Origin: Prado023 sp049688595 | Lineage (GTDB): Bacteria > Actinomycetota > Actinomycetes > S36-B12 > CAIYMF01 | Assembly (NCBI GenBank): GCA_049688595.1 | Contig: JBAVLA010000042.1 | Span: forward strand, 1 to 6,056 | Reading direction: 5' to 3' | DNA length: 6,056 bases | Shown here: piece after piece, positions 1-6,026 of the stretch | Position numbering within the stretch: the stretch's first letter is position 1 | Layout: each line of letters starts with the position of its first letter | Notes under the pieces: generated by a model | What the model was told of the DNA's origin: nothing | What the model saw: only the letters and a program-made list of their open reading frames with translations | The model's database searches: none | Program-made: the position numbers and the translations under genes

Positions 1-173
1 CCGCCGGCGCGCGGACGTGCAGAATTGAGGGCGCGCTTGGCCACTGTGGTCCTCCCAGCAGGCGGGTCGTTCTCAACGCGTCTGCATGGCCGGGGCCAAG
101 GTGGAGACGTTGCGCACGAATTGTCGGCGGATCCCGACGCTGTAGATTGTAGCCCGAATGCCCCCGACAGCCC

Positions 174-229
174 GCATTCCAGGAATCAGCGGCAGCAGGG
201 GCAATTCATTCCTGCGATCACTGGAATGC
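174..229. repeat. Inverted repeat, 9-bp perfect arms
   Basis: GCATTCCAG (174-182) is the exact reverse complement of CTGGAATGC (221-229), separated by 38 bases. Inside it, AGGAAT (181-186) can pair with ATTCCT (208-213), and CATTCC (207-212) can pair with GGAATG (223-228), so several competing folds are possible. It lies about 40-100 bp beyond the stop of the minus-strand gene ending at 271. No T-run follows on either strand, so it is not a textbook terminator. Confidence 0.4.
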
Positions 230-254
230 CCCGCCCTCGAGGTCCAGGGCATCC
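223..254 (-). terminator. Possible imperfect terminator hairpin after the LCIB-like gene
   Basis: GGAATGCCC (223-231) pairs with GGGCATCC (247-254) apart from one bulged base, leaving a 15-base loop. It starts about 17 bp beyond the TGA stop of the minus-strand gene. The position fits a transcription end, but there is no U-tract and the loop is long. It also competes with the neighbouring inverted repeat for the same bases. Weak call. Confidence 0.2.
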
Positions 255-270
255 GGCTGGCGGCAGCCAA

Positions 271-1035
271 TCAACCCCGCCCCCGCGCGCCGACGTCCAG
301 GTCGACTGGCTGCTCACCCGTCGCGCTGCTCCAGATCCGAGGGGCGCGCGGCTGGAACCAGTCCCCGCTCGCCGTGTGGATCAGGATGCCTGTCACCGTC
401 GCGCACCTGGCCTCATGGGCATCGGCCAATTCCTCGGCGTACCAAGCCATCAGATCCCGCAGGTCAGCGTCGATGATGCCCGCGACGATCCCGGTGAGAT
501 CAACCGGATCCGGGACCTCCCCGTAGATGAGCGCAGAGAGGATCCGCTGACGCAGGAGGCTCATCTCGGGGTCGACCGGGTCGTAGCCGAGGTGCAGGTG
601 ACTCGTGAGCAGCTCGTCCCGGAAGGCCATCAGGGCGCCGCACGTGCGCGAGGCAGTCGCCTGGTGGCTGCGACGCAGGTAGCCGAAACCGCCCGTGGCG
701 TCCATCCCGATGTGAGCCGATGCGACCACGACGTAGCGCAGCGGTTGGCCGGGGTCCTCCGGGGCGTGGTGGCCCGCTGCCGAGATCCCGGTGCGGCCGA
801 TCGTGACCAGACCGCCGAGGGAGTCCATGTGGAACGCCGGGCCCCAGACGTCCTCCACCTGGGCCACGAACGGGAAGCACACCTCATCCCGGCAGACGCC
901 GACCAGCAGCAGCGAGTTGTCGGCGACGAACCCGTGCTCGGCGCACCGATCCGCCCAGGCCGACACGAAAGCCCCCACCGGCACCGCACCGGGGAAGCCG
1001 GCGTGGATCTGCTCGGCCAGGCTCCGATGTGGCAT
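271..1035 (-). CDS. LCIB/LCIC-type (theta) carbonic-anhydrase-like protein
   Basis: Probable cytoplasmic zinc protein of 254 residues resembling the limiting-CO2-inducible B/C family, a beta-carbonic-anhydrase-like fold proposed to interconvert CO2 and bicarbonate. Seen here: FPGA near the N-terminus, then NSLL, a C48-R-D50-E51-V-C53 motif, FHMDSLGGL (residues 69-76), a histidine pair H89-H90 in a GHHAP motif, the block AHIGMD (H108, D112) and a TCGA motif at C132. This matches the order in the algal family: CxDE, MGGLAG, HHIP, GPHVGID, CCG. By that comparison I infer C48, H108 and C132 as zinc ligands and D50 as the conserved acid. The C-terminal 120 residues are helical-looking and less recognisable. 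No signal peptide or membrane segment is seen. ATG at 1035 is preferred. An in-frame TTG at 1065 (264 aa) is possible but has a GGAG only one base before it. It is divergent from the RDD gene. Whether it is catalytically active cannot be judged, since some family members are inactive. Confidence 0.75.
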   Translation of the reverse strand: MPHRSLAEQIHAGFPGAVPVGAFVSAWADRCAEHGFVADNSLLLVGVCRDEVCFPFVAQVEDVWGPAFHMDSLGGLVTIGRTGISAAGHHAPEDPGQPLRYVVVASAHIGMDATGGFGYLRRSHQATASRTCGALMAFRDELLTSHLHLGYDPVDPEMSLLRQRILSALIYGEVPDPVDLTGIVAGIIDADLRDLMAWYAEELADAHEARCATVTGILIHTASGDWFQPRAPRIWSSATGEQPVDLDVGARGRG

Positions 1036-1070
1036 GGGAGCATCGTTCCACGCGCGAGGGGCCAAACTCC

Positions 1071-1106
1071 ATCAGTGCGCCCATCAGGATCAGTGCGCCC
1101 ATCAGG
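1071..1106. repeat. Perfect 18-bp tandem duplication in the divergent intergenic region
   Basis: ATCAGTGCGCCCATCAGG occurs twice back to back (1071-1088 and 1089-1106) with no mismatch. Each unit contains ATCAG twice, 12 bases apart, giving four ATCAG boxes at 1071, 1083, 1089 and 1101. It lies just upstream of both possible starts of the minus-strand gene and within 115 bp of the divergent RDD gene. It could be a pair of operator half-sites or a replication-slippage duplication. Confidence 0.75.
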
Positions 1107-1171
1107 CGTCGGTGGCCGCGGGGCCGCGCGGGCGGATACCTCGGCGAATCAATCCCCCAGCACCTCGACCC

Positions 1172-1185
1172 TAGACTGGTCGGCG
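1172..1185 (+). promoter_or_regulatory. -10 box of a probable leaderless promoter for the RDD gene
   Basis: TAGACT (1172-1177) fits the actinobacterial -10 pattern TAnnnT. It is followed by exactly 7 bases before the GTG start codon at 1185, so transcription would begin at or next to the first base of the start codon. No Shine-Dalgarno sequence precedes the GTG, as expected for a leaderless message. No good -35 element is visible about 17 bp upstream (TCAATC at 1149-1154 is poor), which is common at such promoters. Confidence 0.55.
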
Positions 1186-1664
1186 TGTCCGCCGCCCCGC
1201 CCACGCGCGTGAGCCCTCAGGCCCGGCTCCGGTCCCTGCGGCTGCTCCCCCGCCGCTGCGTTGCGGCTGCCCTGGACCTCGGGCTGATGGCCCTGGCCGC
1301 CTGCCTCCCCCTGGCCGTCCTCCTGCTCGTGCCGGACAACCCGGATGGATCGATGGGCCACCTGCTGATCGCGATCCCCCTGATGATGGTCCTGTTCGCG
1401 GCGTCAGTGCTGCTCAGCTGGTGGTACTGGGTCATCCGCCCGGCGCGTCGCAGGGGTCGCACGTTCGCCATGGAATGGCTGGGACTGCGGGTCGTGGGGC
1501 TCGACGGCGCTCCGGCCACGTCCGGGCAGTTGGCCGTGCGCTGGGTGATGCTGTTGGTGGACGGCATGTTCGCCGGCATGGTGGGTCTCGTCGCCATCCT
1601 GGCGACCAAGGGTCAGCAGCGCCTCGGGGACATCGCCGCCGGCACGCTCGTGCGCCTGGACTGA
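1185..1664 (+). CDS. RDD family integral membrane protein
   Basis: Membrane protein of 159 residues from GTG at 1185. The RDD family is named for conserved Arg and Asp residues. Its function is mostly unknown, with transport roles proposed for some members. Seen here: the RRCVAAALDLGLMA segment (R23-R24, D31) opening membrane helix 1 (about 27-49), helix 2 (about 61-85) ending in WWYWVIRP, then the family's GRTFAMEWLGLRVVGLDG loop (91-108), helix 3 (about 117-139) and the terminal signature QQRLGDIAAGTLV (144-156). The order and size match a minimal single-domain RDD protein with nothing fused to it. The open frame extends upstream to an ATG at 1029, but that part overlaps the divergent gene, has no membrane or family character, and would put the -10 box inside the gene. 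Substrate unknown. Confidence 0.85.
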   Translation: MSAAPPTRVSPQARLRSLRLLPRRCVAAALDLGLMALAACLPLAVLLLVPDNPDGSMGHLLIAIPLMMVLFAASVLLSWWYWVIRPARRRGRTFAMEWLGLRVVGLDGAPATSGQLAVRWVMLLVDGMFAGMVGLVAILATKGQQRLGDIAAGTLVRLD

Positions 1665-1711
1665 ACCCCCTGGGATCCGTGGTCCCGCCGGAATCGTGCA
1701 CGGAGCATGGG

Positions 1712-1740
1712 GTGACATAGGCACGCAGGGGAGCTAGCGT
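1712..1740 (+). promoter_or_regulatory. Promoter of the S55 peptidase gene
   Basis: GTGACA (1712-1717, five of six matching TTGACA) and TAGCGT (1735-1740, fitting TAnnnT) are separated by exactly 17 bases, the standard spacing for a housekeeping sigma factor. The predicted start near 1747 leaves a 5' leader of about 43 bases before the GTG at 1790. This implies the large secreted protein is transcribed separately from the RDD gene ending 125 bp upstream of it. Confidence 0.6.
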
Positions 1741-1778
1741 CTGCACCACCGGGCCGGTCGGCGGCTCGACTGACGCCC

Positions 1779-1784
1779 GAGAGG
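1779..1784 (+). promoter_or_regulatory. Ribosome binding site fixing the GTG start at 1790
   Basis: GAGAGG lies 5 bases before the GTG at 1790. This, plus the signal peptide that begins directly after, settles the start of the secreted S55 protein. Confidence 0.6.
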
Positions 1785-1789
1785 TCGCC

Positions 1790-4234
1790 GTGAGTGCATC
1801 CCCTCCGCCCGCCCGATCCGGCCCTCGAAGGCTGATAGCCGCAACGACCGTCCTCCTGCTGGGGTTCCTGGGCCTGTCGACCCCGCTGGCGCCCCGCGCC
1901 TGGGCCTCCCCCGCACAGGACTACCTGGGCCTGGCCGACCTGCAGGCCCTGCTCGAGAGCGCGCCCGACGGTGTTCCCGGCCACATGCTGACAGTCGTCG
2001 GCGGATCGACCACGGCCCAGCAGGCTCCGGTCTCCCTACCTGTCACGGTGTACGGCGTCGTCCCGAACGCCGGGCCGGCCGGCGCCCTGCTGCTGTTCAG
2101 CGCTGACCTGACCAATCCCACGATGGCGAAGCTCGGCACGATCGCCTCCGGCATGAGCGGGTCGCCGATCCTGGTCGAGGACGGCGGAGTCGACAAGGTC
2201 GTGGGTGCGGTCAGCTATGGCGACGCGTTCACGACGAACGGCTTGGGCATGGCCACGCCGATCGAGCACATGATCGGCGTGGAGCGCGGCGGGCTGCTCT
2301 CCTCCGCAGCCACGGCTGGATCAGATGAGTCGGCCGCCCCGGCGACGACGCAGGCCTCGCCACGACCGATCGATCCGGTCACCGTGGACGGTCGGACCAT
2401 CACCAAGGTCGTCGTCACCGCGCCGGGCGCCTCGCCGAAGGCCCAGGCTGCCGCCGCTGCGGCGGCCGCGGCCGACAGTTCGACGGCCTACTTCAAGCCG
2501 CTGTTCGGGATGCAGATCGGCGGGTTGCCCGCCGGAAGCGCCGCGTACAAGCGCCTGGCCGCCTCCGTGACGAAGCACGGGCTGCCGATCCTGCCTCCCC
2601 ACGGTTCCGGGAGCCAGGGCAGCGCCGAGGACTTCCAGACCACCGTCGAGCCCGGCGCAGCGGCGGGTGCGTTCTTCTCGCTGGGATCGGTCACCTTCGG
2701 CGGCATCGGCACAGTGACGTACACGACCGGGGACGGCGGCGCGGTGGCCTTCGGGCATCCGATGCTCTGGAACGGCTCGACGGGGGCGTACTTCACCAAC
2801 GCCTGGATCGACGGGGTCTGGACCAGCTCGGCGGCCTCCTACAAGCTCGGTTCGGCTGGTCAGGTTCGCGGGACGCTCGTCCAGGACCGAGTCGCTGGAG
2901 TCGGGGCACGCCTGGATGCCAAGCCCGTCGACGTGCCCGTGACGTCGACGGCCACCGTGACCGACAAGGTGGGCACGACGACGACGCGAACGGCAACGAC
3001 GCGGATCGCGCCCTTCTCGTTCACGACATGGTTCCGCTCGGAACTGCCCGCCGCAGCTGCCGCCCAGGCCATCGTCAGTGCCGCGGATGTGCAGACGATG
3101 GCCGGATCCGCCGCCACCGAGCTCTCGATCGAGGTGTCTGACGGCACCAACAAGTACACGATCGAACGGCGGAACCTGTTCGACGACAGCTACGACGTGC
3201 TCTGGGGGCCTGCTTCCGACGTGTCCAGCACCCTGGAAACGATCTTCTCGACCCCCCTCGAGACGGGTACCGCCAGTGTCCAGTCCGTCGACCTGACGAC
3301 GACGATCACCAGCACCCGGGCGTGGGCCAACATCGTCGGGATCGTGGCACCAGGGCTGCGCACGGGCGCGAACACCATTGACGTGATGGTGGAGACGCAT
3401 GATTCGAAGACCGCCCGACCCGTCCCGGTAACGCTGAACATCCCCGCTGGCATGTCGGTTCGGGGCACTGTCACGGCCTCAGGCGGGTGGATCGACTCGT
3501 CAGCCCTCGACACGAGGTCGGTCGCTACCCTCGTGTCCAGCCTCAACGCGGCGCCGGCGAACAACGACGTCGTCGTGTACTACCGGCCCGAGGGCGCGCC
3601 CGAGTCAGCCGATCCGGTCCGTGGCGTGACCCGCACCCAGACCGTGATCAACGGCTGGGGCGAGGCGGTCACCTCGGCGATCACTCTGCAGCCGTCCGCG
3701 AGGACGATCACGGCCGGCGACACGTTCACGCTGCGCGGCATCGTGGAGCGCGCCTCGGACTCCGACACCGTGTCCGTGCAACGCCGAACCGCGGGCTCGT
3801 CGACGTGGACCACGCTGAACTCGGCAGTCGACTTGAAGATCGTCGACGAAGTGGCCCAGTTCGTGGTGACTGACAAGCCCCAGTACAACTCGGTGTACCG
3901 GGTGAGGTACGCGGGGTCCGGCGGAACCGTGCTGGGCAGCTCGGCCGACATCGGGCTCGCCGTGCGCGGCCGGGTGGCCCTCTCGGGCAAGGCGACGAGC
4001 AGCGGGTTCACGCTCGTCGCCGGGCTCACCCCAAAGCGGGCCGGCTCCCAGATCGTGTTCGAGCGCTACTCCTCCGGGAGGTGGACGGCCATCAGGACCG
4101 TGGCCACGGGCACCGACGGCAGGGCCACCTACCAGTGGAAGGTGGCGCGGGGTACGTACCAGGTGCGCGCCAGGCTCGTGGGAACGACGGATCTGTCCGC
4201 GAACGTCTCCGCGACCGTCCGGCTGAGTCGCTGA
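1790..4234 (+). CDS. Secreted SpoIVB-like S55 serine peptidase domain protein with C-terminal Ig-like repeats
   Basis: Exported protein of 814 residues. A Sec signal peptide is clear: R13-R14, a hydrophobic core about 16-30 and an AWA/S cleavage site after A39. The next segment (about 62-162) has the S55 nucleophile motif GMSGSP (121-126, probable catalytic S123), followed by VVGAVSYG and an ATPIEHM tail typical of SpoIVB-type domains. An Ala/Pro linker (about 171-230) includes nine consecutive alanines (220-228). A second conserved block follows with VAFGHPM (H323, probable catalytic His), SYKLGS and GTLVQDRVAGVGARL (361-375). Residues about 500-610 match the C-terminal region usual in large S55 relatives. 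Two Ig-like repeats close the protein (about 632-725 and 727-813). There is no LPxTG motif or C-terminal membrane helix, so it is released or held non-covalently. In the sporulation protein SpoIVB the His precedes the Ser, but here the Ser motif comes first. Substrate unknown. A sporulation role is not implied. Confidence 0.8.
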   Translation: MSASPPPARSGPRRLIAATTVLLLGFLGLSTPLAPRAWASPAQDYLGLADLQALLESAPDGVPGHMLTVVGGSTTAQQAPVSLPVTVYGVVPNAGPAGALLLFSADLTNPTMAKLGTIASGMSGSPILVEDGGVDKVVGAVSYGDAFTTNGLGMATPIEHMIGVERGGLLSSAATAGSDESAAPATTQASPRPIDPVTVDGRTITKVVVTAPGASPKAQAAAAAAAAADSSTAYFKPLFGMQIGGLPAGSAAYKRLAASVTKHGLPILPPHGSGSQGSAEDFQTTVEPGAAAGAFFSLGSVTFGGIGTVTYTTGDGGAVAFGHPMLWNGSTGAYFTNAWIDGVWTSSAASYKLGSAGQVRGTLVQDRVAGVGARLDAKPVDVPVTSTATVTDKVGTTTTRTATTRIAPFSFTTWFRSELPAAAAAQAIVSAADVQTMAGSAATELSIEVSDGTNKYTIERRNLFDDSYDVLWGPASDVSSTLETIFSTPLETGTASVQSVDLTTTITSTRAWANIVGIVAPGLRTGANTIDVMVETHDSKTARPVPVTLNIPAGMSVRGTVTASGGWIDSSALDTRSVATLVSSLNAAPANNDVVVYYRPEGAPESADPVRGVTRTQTVINGWGEAVTSAITLQPSARTITAGDTFTLRGIVERASDSDTVSVQRRTAGSSTWTTLNSAVDLKIVDEVAQFVVTDKPQYNSVYRVRYAGSGGTVLGSSADIGLAVRGRVALSGKATSSGFTLVAGLTPKRAGSQIVFERYSSGRWTAIRTVATGTDGRATYQWKVARGTYQVRARLVGTTDLSANVSATVRLSR

Positions 4235-4280
4235 TGCCGGGGCGATGACCAGCGTCACGCGGGAGGGCCTCGACGCGCGG

Positions 4281-4286
4281 TAGCGT
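4281..4286 (+). promoter_or_regulatory. Possible -10 box for the lipoprotein gene
   Basis: TAGCGT, the same hexamer as in the promoter of the upstream peptidase gene, lies 32 bases before the ATG at 4319. No convincing -35 hexamer is found 16-18 bases upstream, where the sequence is simply GC-rich. It may be weak, activator-dependent or chance. Read-through from the peptidase gene 84 bp upstream is an alternative. Confidence 0.3.
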
Positions 4287-4307
4287 GATCCGCGACCGAA
4301 CCACAGC

Positions 4308-4312
4308 GGGAG
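4308..4312 (+). promoter_or_regulatory. Ribosome binding site of the lipoprotein gene
   Basis: GGGAG ends 6 bases before the ATG at 4319. This supports that start, after which a lipoprotein signal peptide begins immediately. Confidence 0.6.
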
Positions 4313-4318
4313 TGCGAC

Positions 4319-4816
4319 ATGGCGGGCAGGCGAGCACGGGTGGCAGCGGGGATGTTCGCGGGCCTGATGGTCCTCGGCGGTGCCGGCTGCGGGGGCGACA
4401 CGACCATCGCCACCGACGACGGTACTGTCACGGTCGACAGGGACGACATCCAGATCGAGGTCCAGTCCAGCGACGGCACGGCCACGATCTCCGGCTCGCA
4501 GGGCAAGCTGCCCGAGGGCTGGCCCAGCCAGATCCAGATCCCGCCAGGTGGCACGATCTCCGGGGCGGTGGCTGTGGCCGGTGAGGGCAAGCAGGGCTGG
4601 ACGGTCTCGGTGACCTACCCGGACACGTCTCCCGCGGACCTCAAGGGCACCGTCACCTCCTCCATGGAGGGGGCGGGCTTCGAGTCGAAGGGCTCCTTCA
4701 GCACCGACGAGGGTTCCATGGACACCTTCGAGGGCTCCGGGATGGTCGTGTCGACCCTCATCGGCAAGGATGACTCGGGAAGCACGCTCGTGCTGTCCGT
4801 GGCGATGCAGGACTGA
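4319..4816 (+). CDS. Small secreted lipoprotein of unknown function
   Basis: Protein of 165 residues with a lipoprotein signal: positive R4-R5 and R7, a hydrophobic stretch about 8-20, and C24 in a VLGGAGC context. The -3 residue is Gly rather than the usual Leu, a mild deviation from the lipobox. After the cysteine comes an acidic, Gly/Ser/Thr-rich strand region (25-62) with repeated DDG/SDG turns. A motif LPEGWPSQIQIPPG follows (64-77), of a kind I associate with small actinobacterial lipoproteins. The rest (about 80-165) alternates strands with one short helix (SSMEGAGF, 114-121) and could form a compact alpha/beta sandwich. I do not recognise a named family or catalytic residues. It would sit on the outer face of the membrane and may be a lone gene or lie downstream of the S55 gene in one transcript. 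Confidence 0.7.
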   Translation: MAGRRARVAAGMFAGLMVLGGAGCGGDTTIATDDGTVTVDRDDIQIEVQSSDGTATISGSQGKLPEGWPSQIQIPPGGTISGAVAVAGEGKQGWTVSVTYPDTSPADLKGTVTSSMEGAGFESKGSFSTDEGSMDTFEGSGMVVSTLIGKDDSGSTLVLSVAMQD

Positions 4817-4831
4817 CGTCCCCATCGAGCG

Positions 4832-4866
4832 CCTTGCGGCCCTGCCGGCCCACCGGCTCGGCAAGG
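4832..4866 (+). terminator. Compound hairpin between convergent genes
   Basis: CCTTGC (4832-4837) pairs perfectly with GCAAGG (4861-4866). Nested inside, GCCGG (4844-4848) pairs with CCGGC (4853-4857) around a 4-base loop. The structure starts 16 bases after the lipoprotein stop, in the 115-bp gap between convergent genes, where a terminator is expected. A short T-containing stretch follows the 3' arm but no real U-tract, which is common in high-GC genomes. As an inverted repeat it could act in both directions. Confidence 0.4.
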
Positions 4867-4910
4867 TTGCCTGCATCTTCGTCGACCCAGCTGATCCATG
4901 CTGGCGGAAC

Positions 4911-4925
4911 CCGGTAGCGGACCGG
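4911..4925 (-). terminator. Small hairpin directly after the propeller gene
   Basis: CCGGT (4911-4915) and ACCGG (4921-4925) form a 5-bp stem with a 5-base loop, 6 bases past the stop of the minus-strand gene. It is too short to be convincing alone and has no T-tract. It may act with the larger hairpin at 4832-4866. Confidence 0.2.
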
Positions 4926-4931
4926 TCCTGC

Positions 4932-6026
4932 TCAGCCCTTCTCGGCGGCCTGCAGGACGGTGATCGACCCGCTGTCCTCGTTGGCCACGAGCACCGTCCG
5001 CCCATCGGGATGCATCGCCATGCTGATCGGCGTGCTCCCCACTCGCAGGGTCTGGGTCACGGTGCGGGACGCGACGTCGATCAAGGACACCGTTCCACCC
5101 CAGTAGTTCGCGGCCAGGACGACCTTGCCGCTGGGCAGGAACTCCGTCGCGCGCGGTGCGTCACCCACCCGGATCCGGTCTATCTCAGCCAAGCTGGCCA
5201 GGTCGATCAGGGACAGCGTGTCGTCGTCGAAGTTCGGCGTGATCGCAACCTCGCCGTCCTTGGAGATCCCGGCGCTGCGGGGGTTGGCCCCCACTTGGAT
5301 CGTGTTGACCTGGACCCCTGCCGCAGGGTCTACTGCGGACACGGTCCCGGCCCCTGAGTTGGCGGTGAGCAGGTAGCGCCCGTCCGGCGTGCTGCGGATG
5401 CTCCGCGGGGAGGAACCCACCTGGATCCTCGCGACGACCTCCTGCGAAGCCAAGTCGATCTTCGCCACGGCGCCGACCTCCGACAGGGCCGCGAACACGT
5501 ACCTGCCGTCCGGCGTGGCCGCGACGCCAGCCGCCCGGGCACCCAGCTGGACGTCGCTGTGGCTGCCGTCGGAGACGTCGATGATGCGCAGCGAGTGGGT
5601 CCTGGAGTCCGTGACGTAGAGGTGCTTGCCGTCGGGCGCCACGGCGATGCTGTTCGGCGTGGTTCCGGTGGAGAACGTTCGAACGACGGTCCGCGTATCG
5701 GTGTCGAGCACGACGATCCGGTGGCTGCCCTGATCGGTGACGTAGGCCACGTCCCCGCTCGGGGCCATCACGACGTCGTGGACCTGCGATCCGATCGCGA
5801 CCCTGCCGACGACCCGGAACCGGATGTCGCTCTTCGACACGACGGGACCCTGAGTGGTTGACACGGTTGTGGCGCGGGCCCCAAGCGTCCCGTCGGCAAT
5901 CCCCGAGCCGGGCGCGGGCCACGCTCCGAACCACCCGGCCACTCCAACGACCGCCGCCGTCGTCAGGGCCGCGGCCACCAGGACCAGGGCACGCGGCCGG
6001 GTCCTGGCCTGGTCGGCCGGGGACAT
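4932..6026 (-). CDS. Membrane-anchored seven-bladed YVTN-type beta-propeller protein
   Basis: Protein of 364 residues from the ATG at 6026, chosen because GGAG lies 5 bases upstream. Earlier in-frame starts exist at 6044 (ATG) and 6053 (GTG), and the frame stays open to the window edge, so a longer N-terminus cannot be excluded. A single membrane helix (about 12-34) follows a basic stretch. No signal-cleavage site or lipobox is clear, so it is probably an anchor with the propeller outside. Residues about 74-364 hold seven repeats of 41-42 residues. Each has an xVG(S/A)xPxx start, a PDGxxxxV(A/T)N-like turn and a (T/S)(V/L)SxIDxAS-like end. This is the YVTN/SMP-30-like propeller architecture, generally a ligand- or partner-binding scaffold without enzymatic activity, so no function is assigned. 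The gene converges on the lipoprotein gene. Confidence 0.8.
   Translation of the reverse strand: MSPADQARTRPRALVLVAAALTTAAVVGVAGWFGAWPAPGSGIADGTLGARATTVSTTQGPVVSKSDIRFRVVGRVAIGSQVHDVVMAPSGDVAYVTDQGSHRIVVLDTDTRTVVRTFSTGTTPNSIAVAPDGKHLYVTDSRTHSLRIIDVSDGSHSDVQLGARAAGVAATPDGRYVFAALSEVGAVAKIDLASQEVVARIQVGSSPRSIRSTPDGRYLLTANSGAGTVSAVDPAAGVQVNTIQVGANPRSAGISKDGEVAITPNFDDDTLSLIDLASLAEIDRIRVGDAPRATEFLPSGKVVLAANYWGGTVSLIDVASRTVTQTLRVGSTPISMAMHPDGRTVLVANEDSGSITVLQAAEKG

Larger units (their letters stand above)
1..270. other. Gene-free flank with nested inverted repeats
   Basis: No convincing coding region is visible downstream of the minus-strand carbonic-anhydrase-like gene. The open frames here are short, begin with TTG or lack a ribosome binding site, and have no recognisable protein character. 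The stretch does hold secondary-structure potential. A perfect 9-bp inverted repeat, GCATTCCAG at 174-182 and CTGGAATGC at 221-229, encloses AGGAAT (181-186) with ATTCCT (208-213). There is also a small palindrome ATTCC-A-GGAAT at 176-186. It is locally richer in A/T than the neighbouring genes. It could be a transcription end, a small structured RNA or an old element remnant. The sequence alone does not decide. Confidence 0.4.

Noticed and set aside
73..270. 65-residue minus-strand frame after the LCIB-like gene
   Set aside because: It starts with TTG without a ribosome binding site, and no protein family or membrane character is recognisable.
1029..1184. 52-residue N-terminal extension of the RDD protein
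   Set aside because: It would overlap the divergent gene and contain the 18-bp tandem repeat and the -10 box. The translated part has no RDD or membrane character.
25..1212. Long plus-strand open frame (395 codons) opposite the LCIB-like gene
   Set aside because: It is antisense to a gene with clear family motifs. Its product is Arg/Pro/Gly-rich with no domain character, as expected from the third-position GC bias of the real gene.
1674..1695. Terminator after the RDD gene (GGGA...TCCC)
   Set aside because: The stem is only 4 bp with a 7-base loop and no T-tract, which is not distinguishable from chance in this composition.
2321..3400. Minus-strand 359-codon frame inside the S55 gene
   Set aside because: Shadow frame, rich in Arg/Gly/His, with no domain. 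The plus-strand protein has a signal peptide, catalytic motifs and repeats.
1790..4234. Sporulation role for the SpoIVB-like protein
   Set aside because: Only the S55 motifs are shared. The motif order differs, Ig-like repeats are added, and no sporulation gene is nearby.
3605..5005. Minus-strand 466-codon frame across the S55 end, the lipoprotein and the propeller end
   Set aside because: It overlaps three supported genes and has the low-complexity composition of a high-GC shadow frame.
4770..5357. Plus-strand 195-codon frame across the convergent gap into the propeller gene
   Set aside because: It overlaps the lipoprotein end and runs antisense to well-formed propeller repeats. No ribosome binding site or family.
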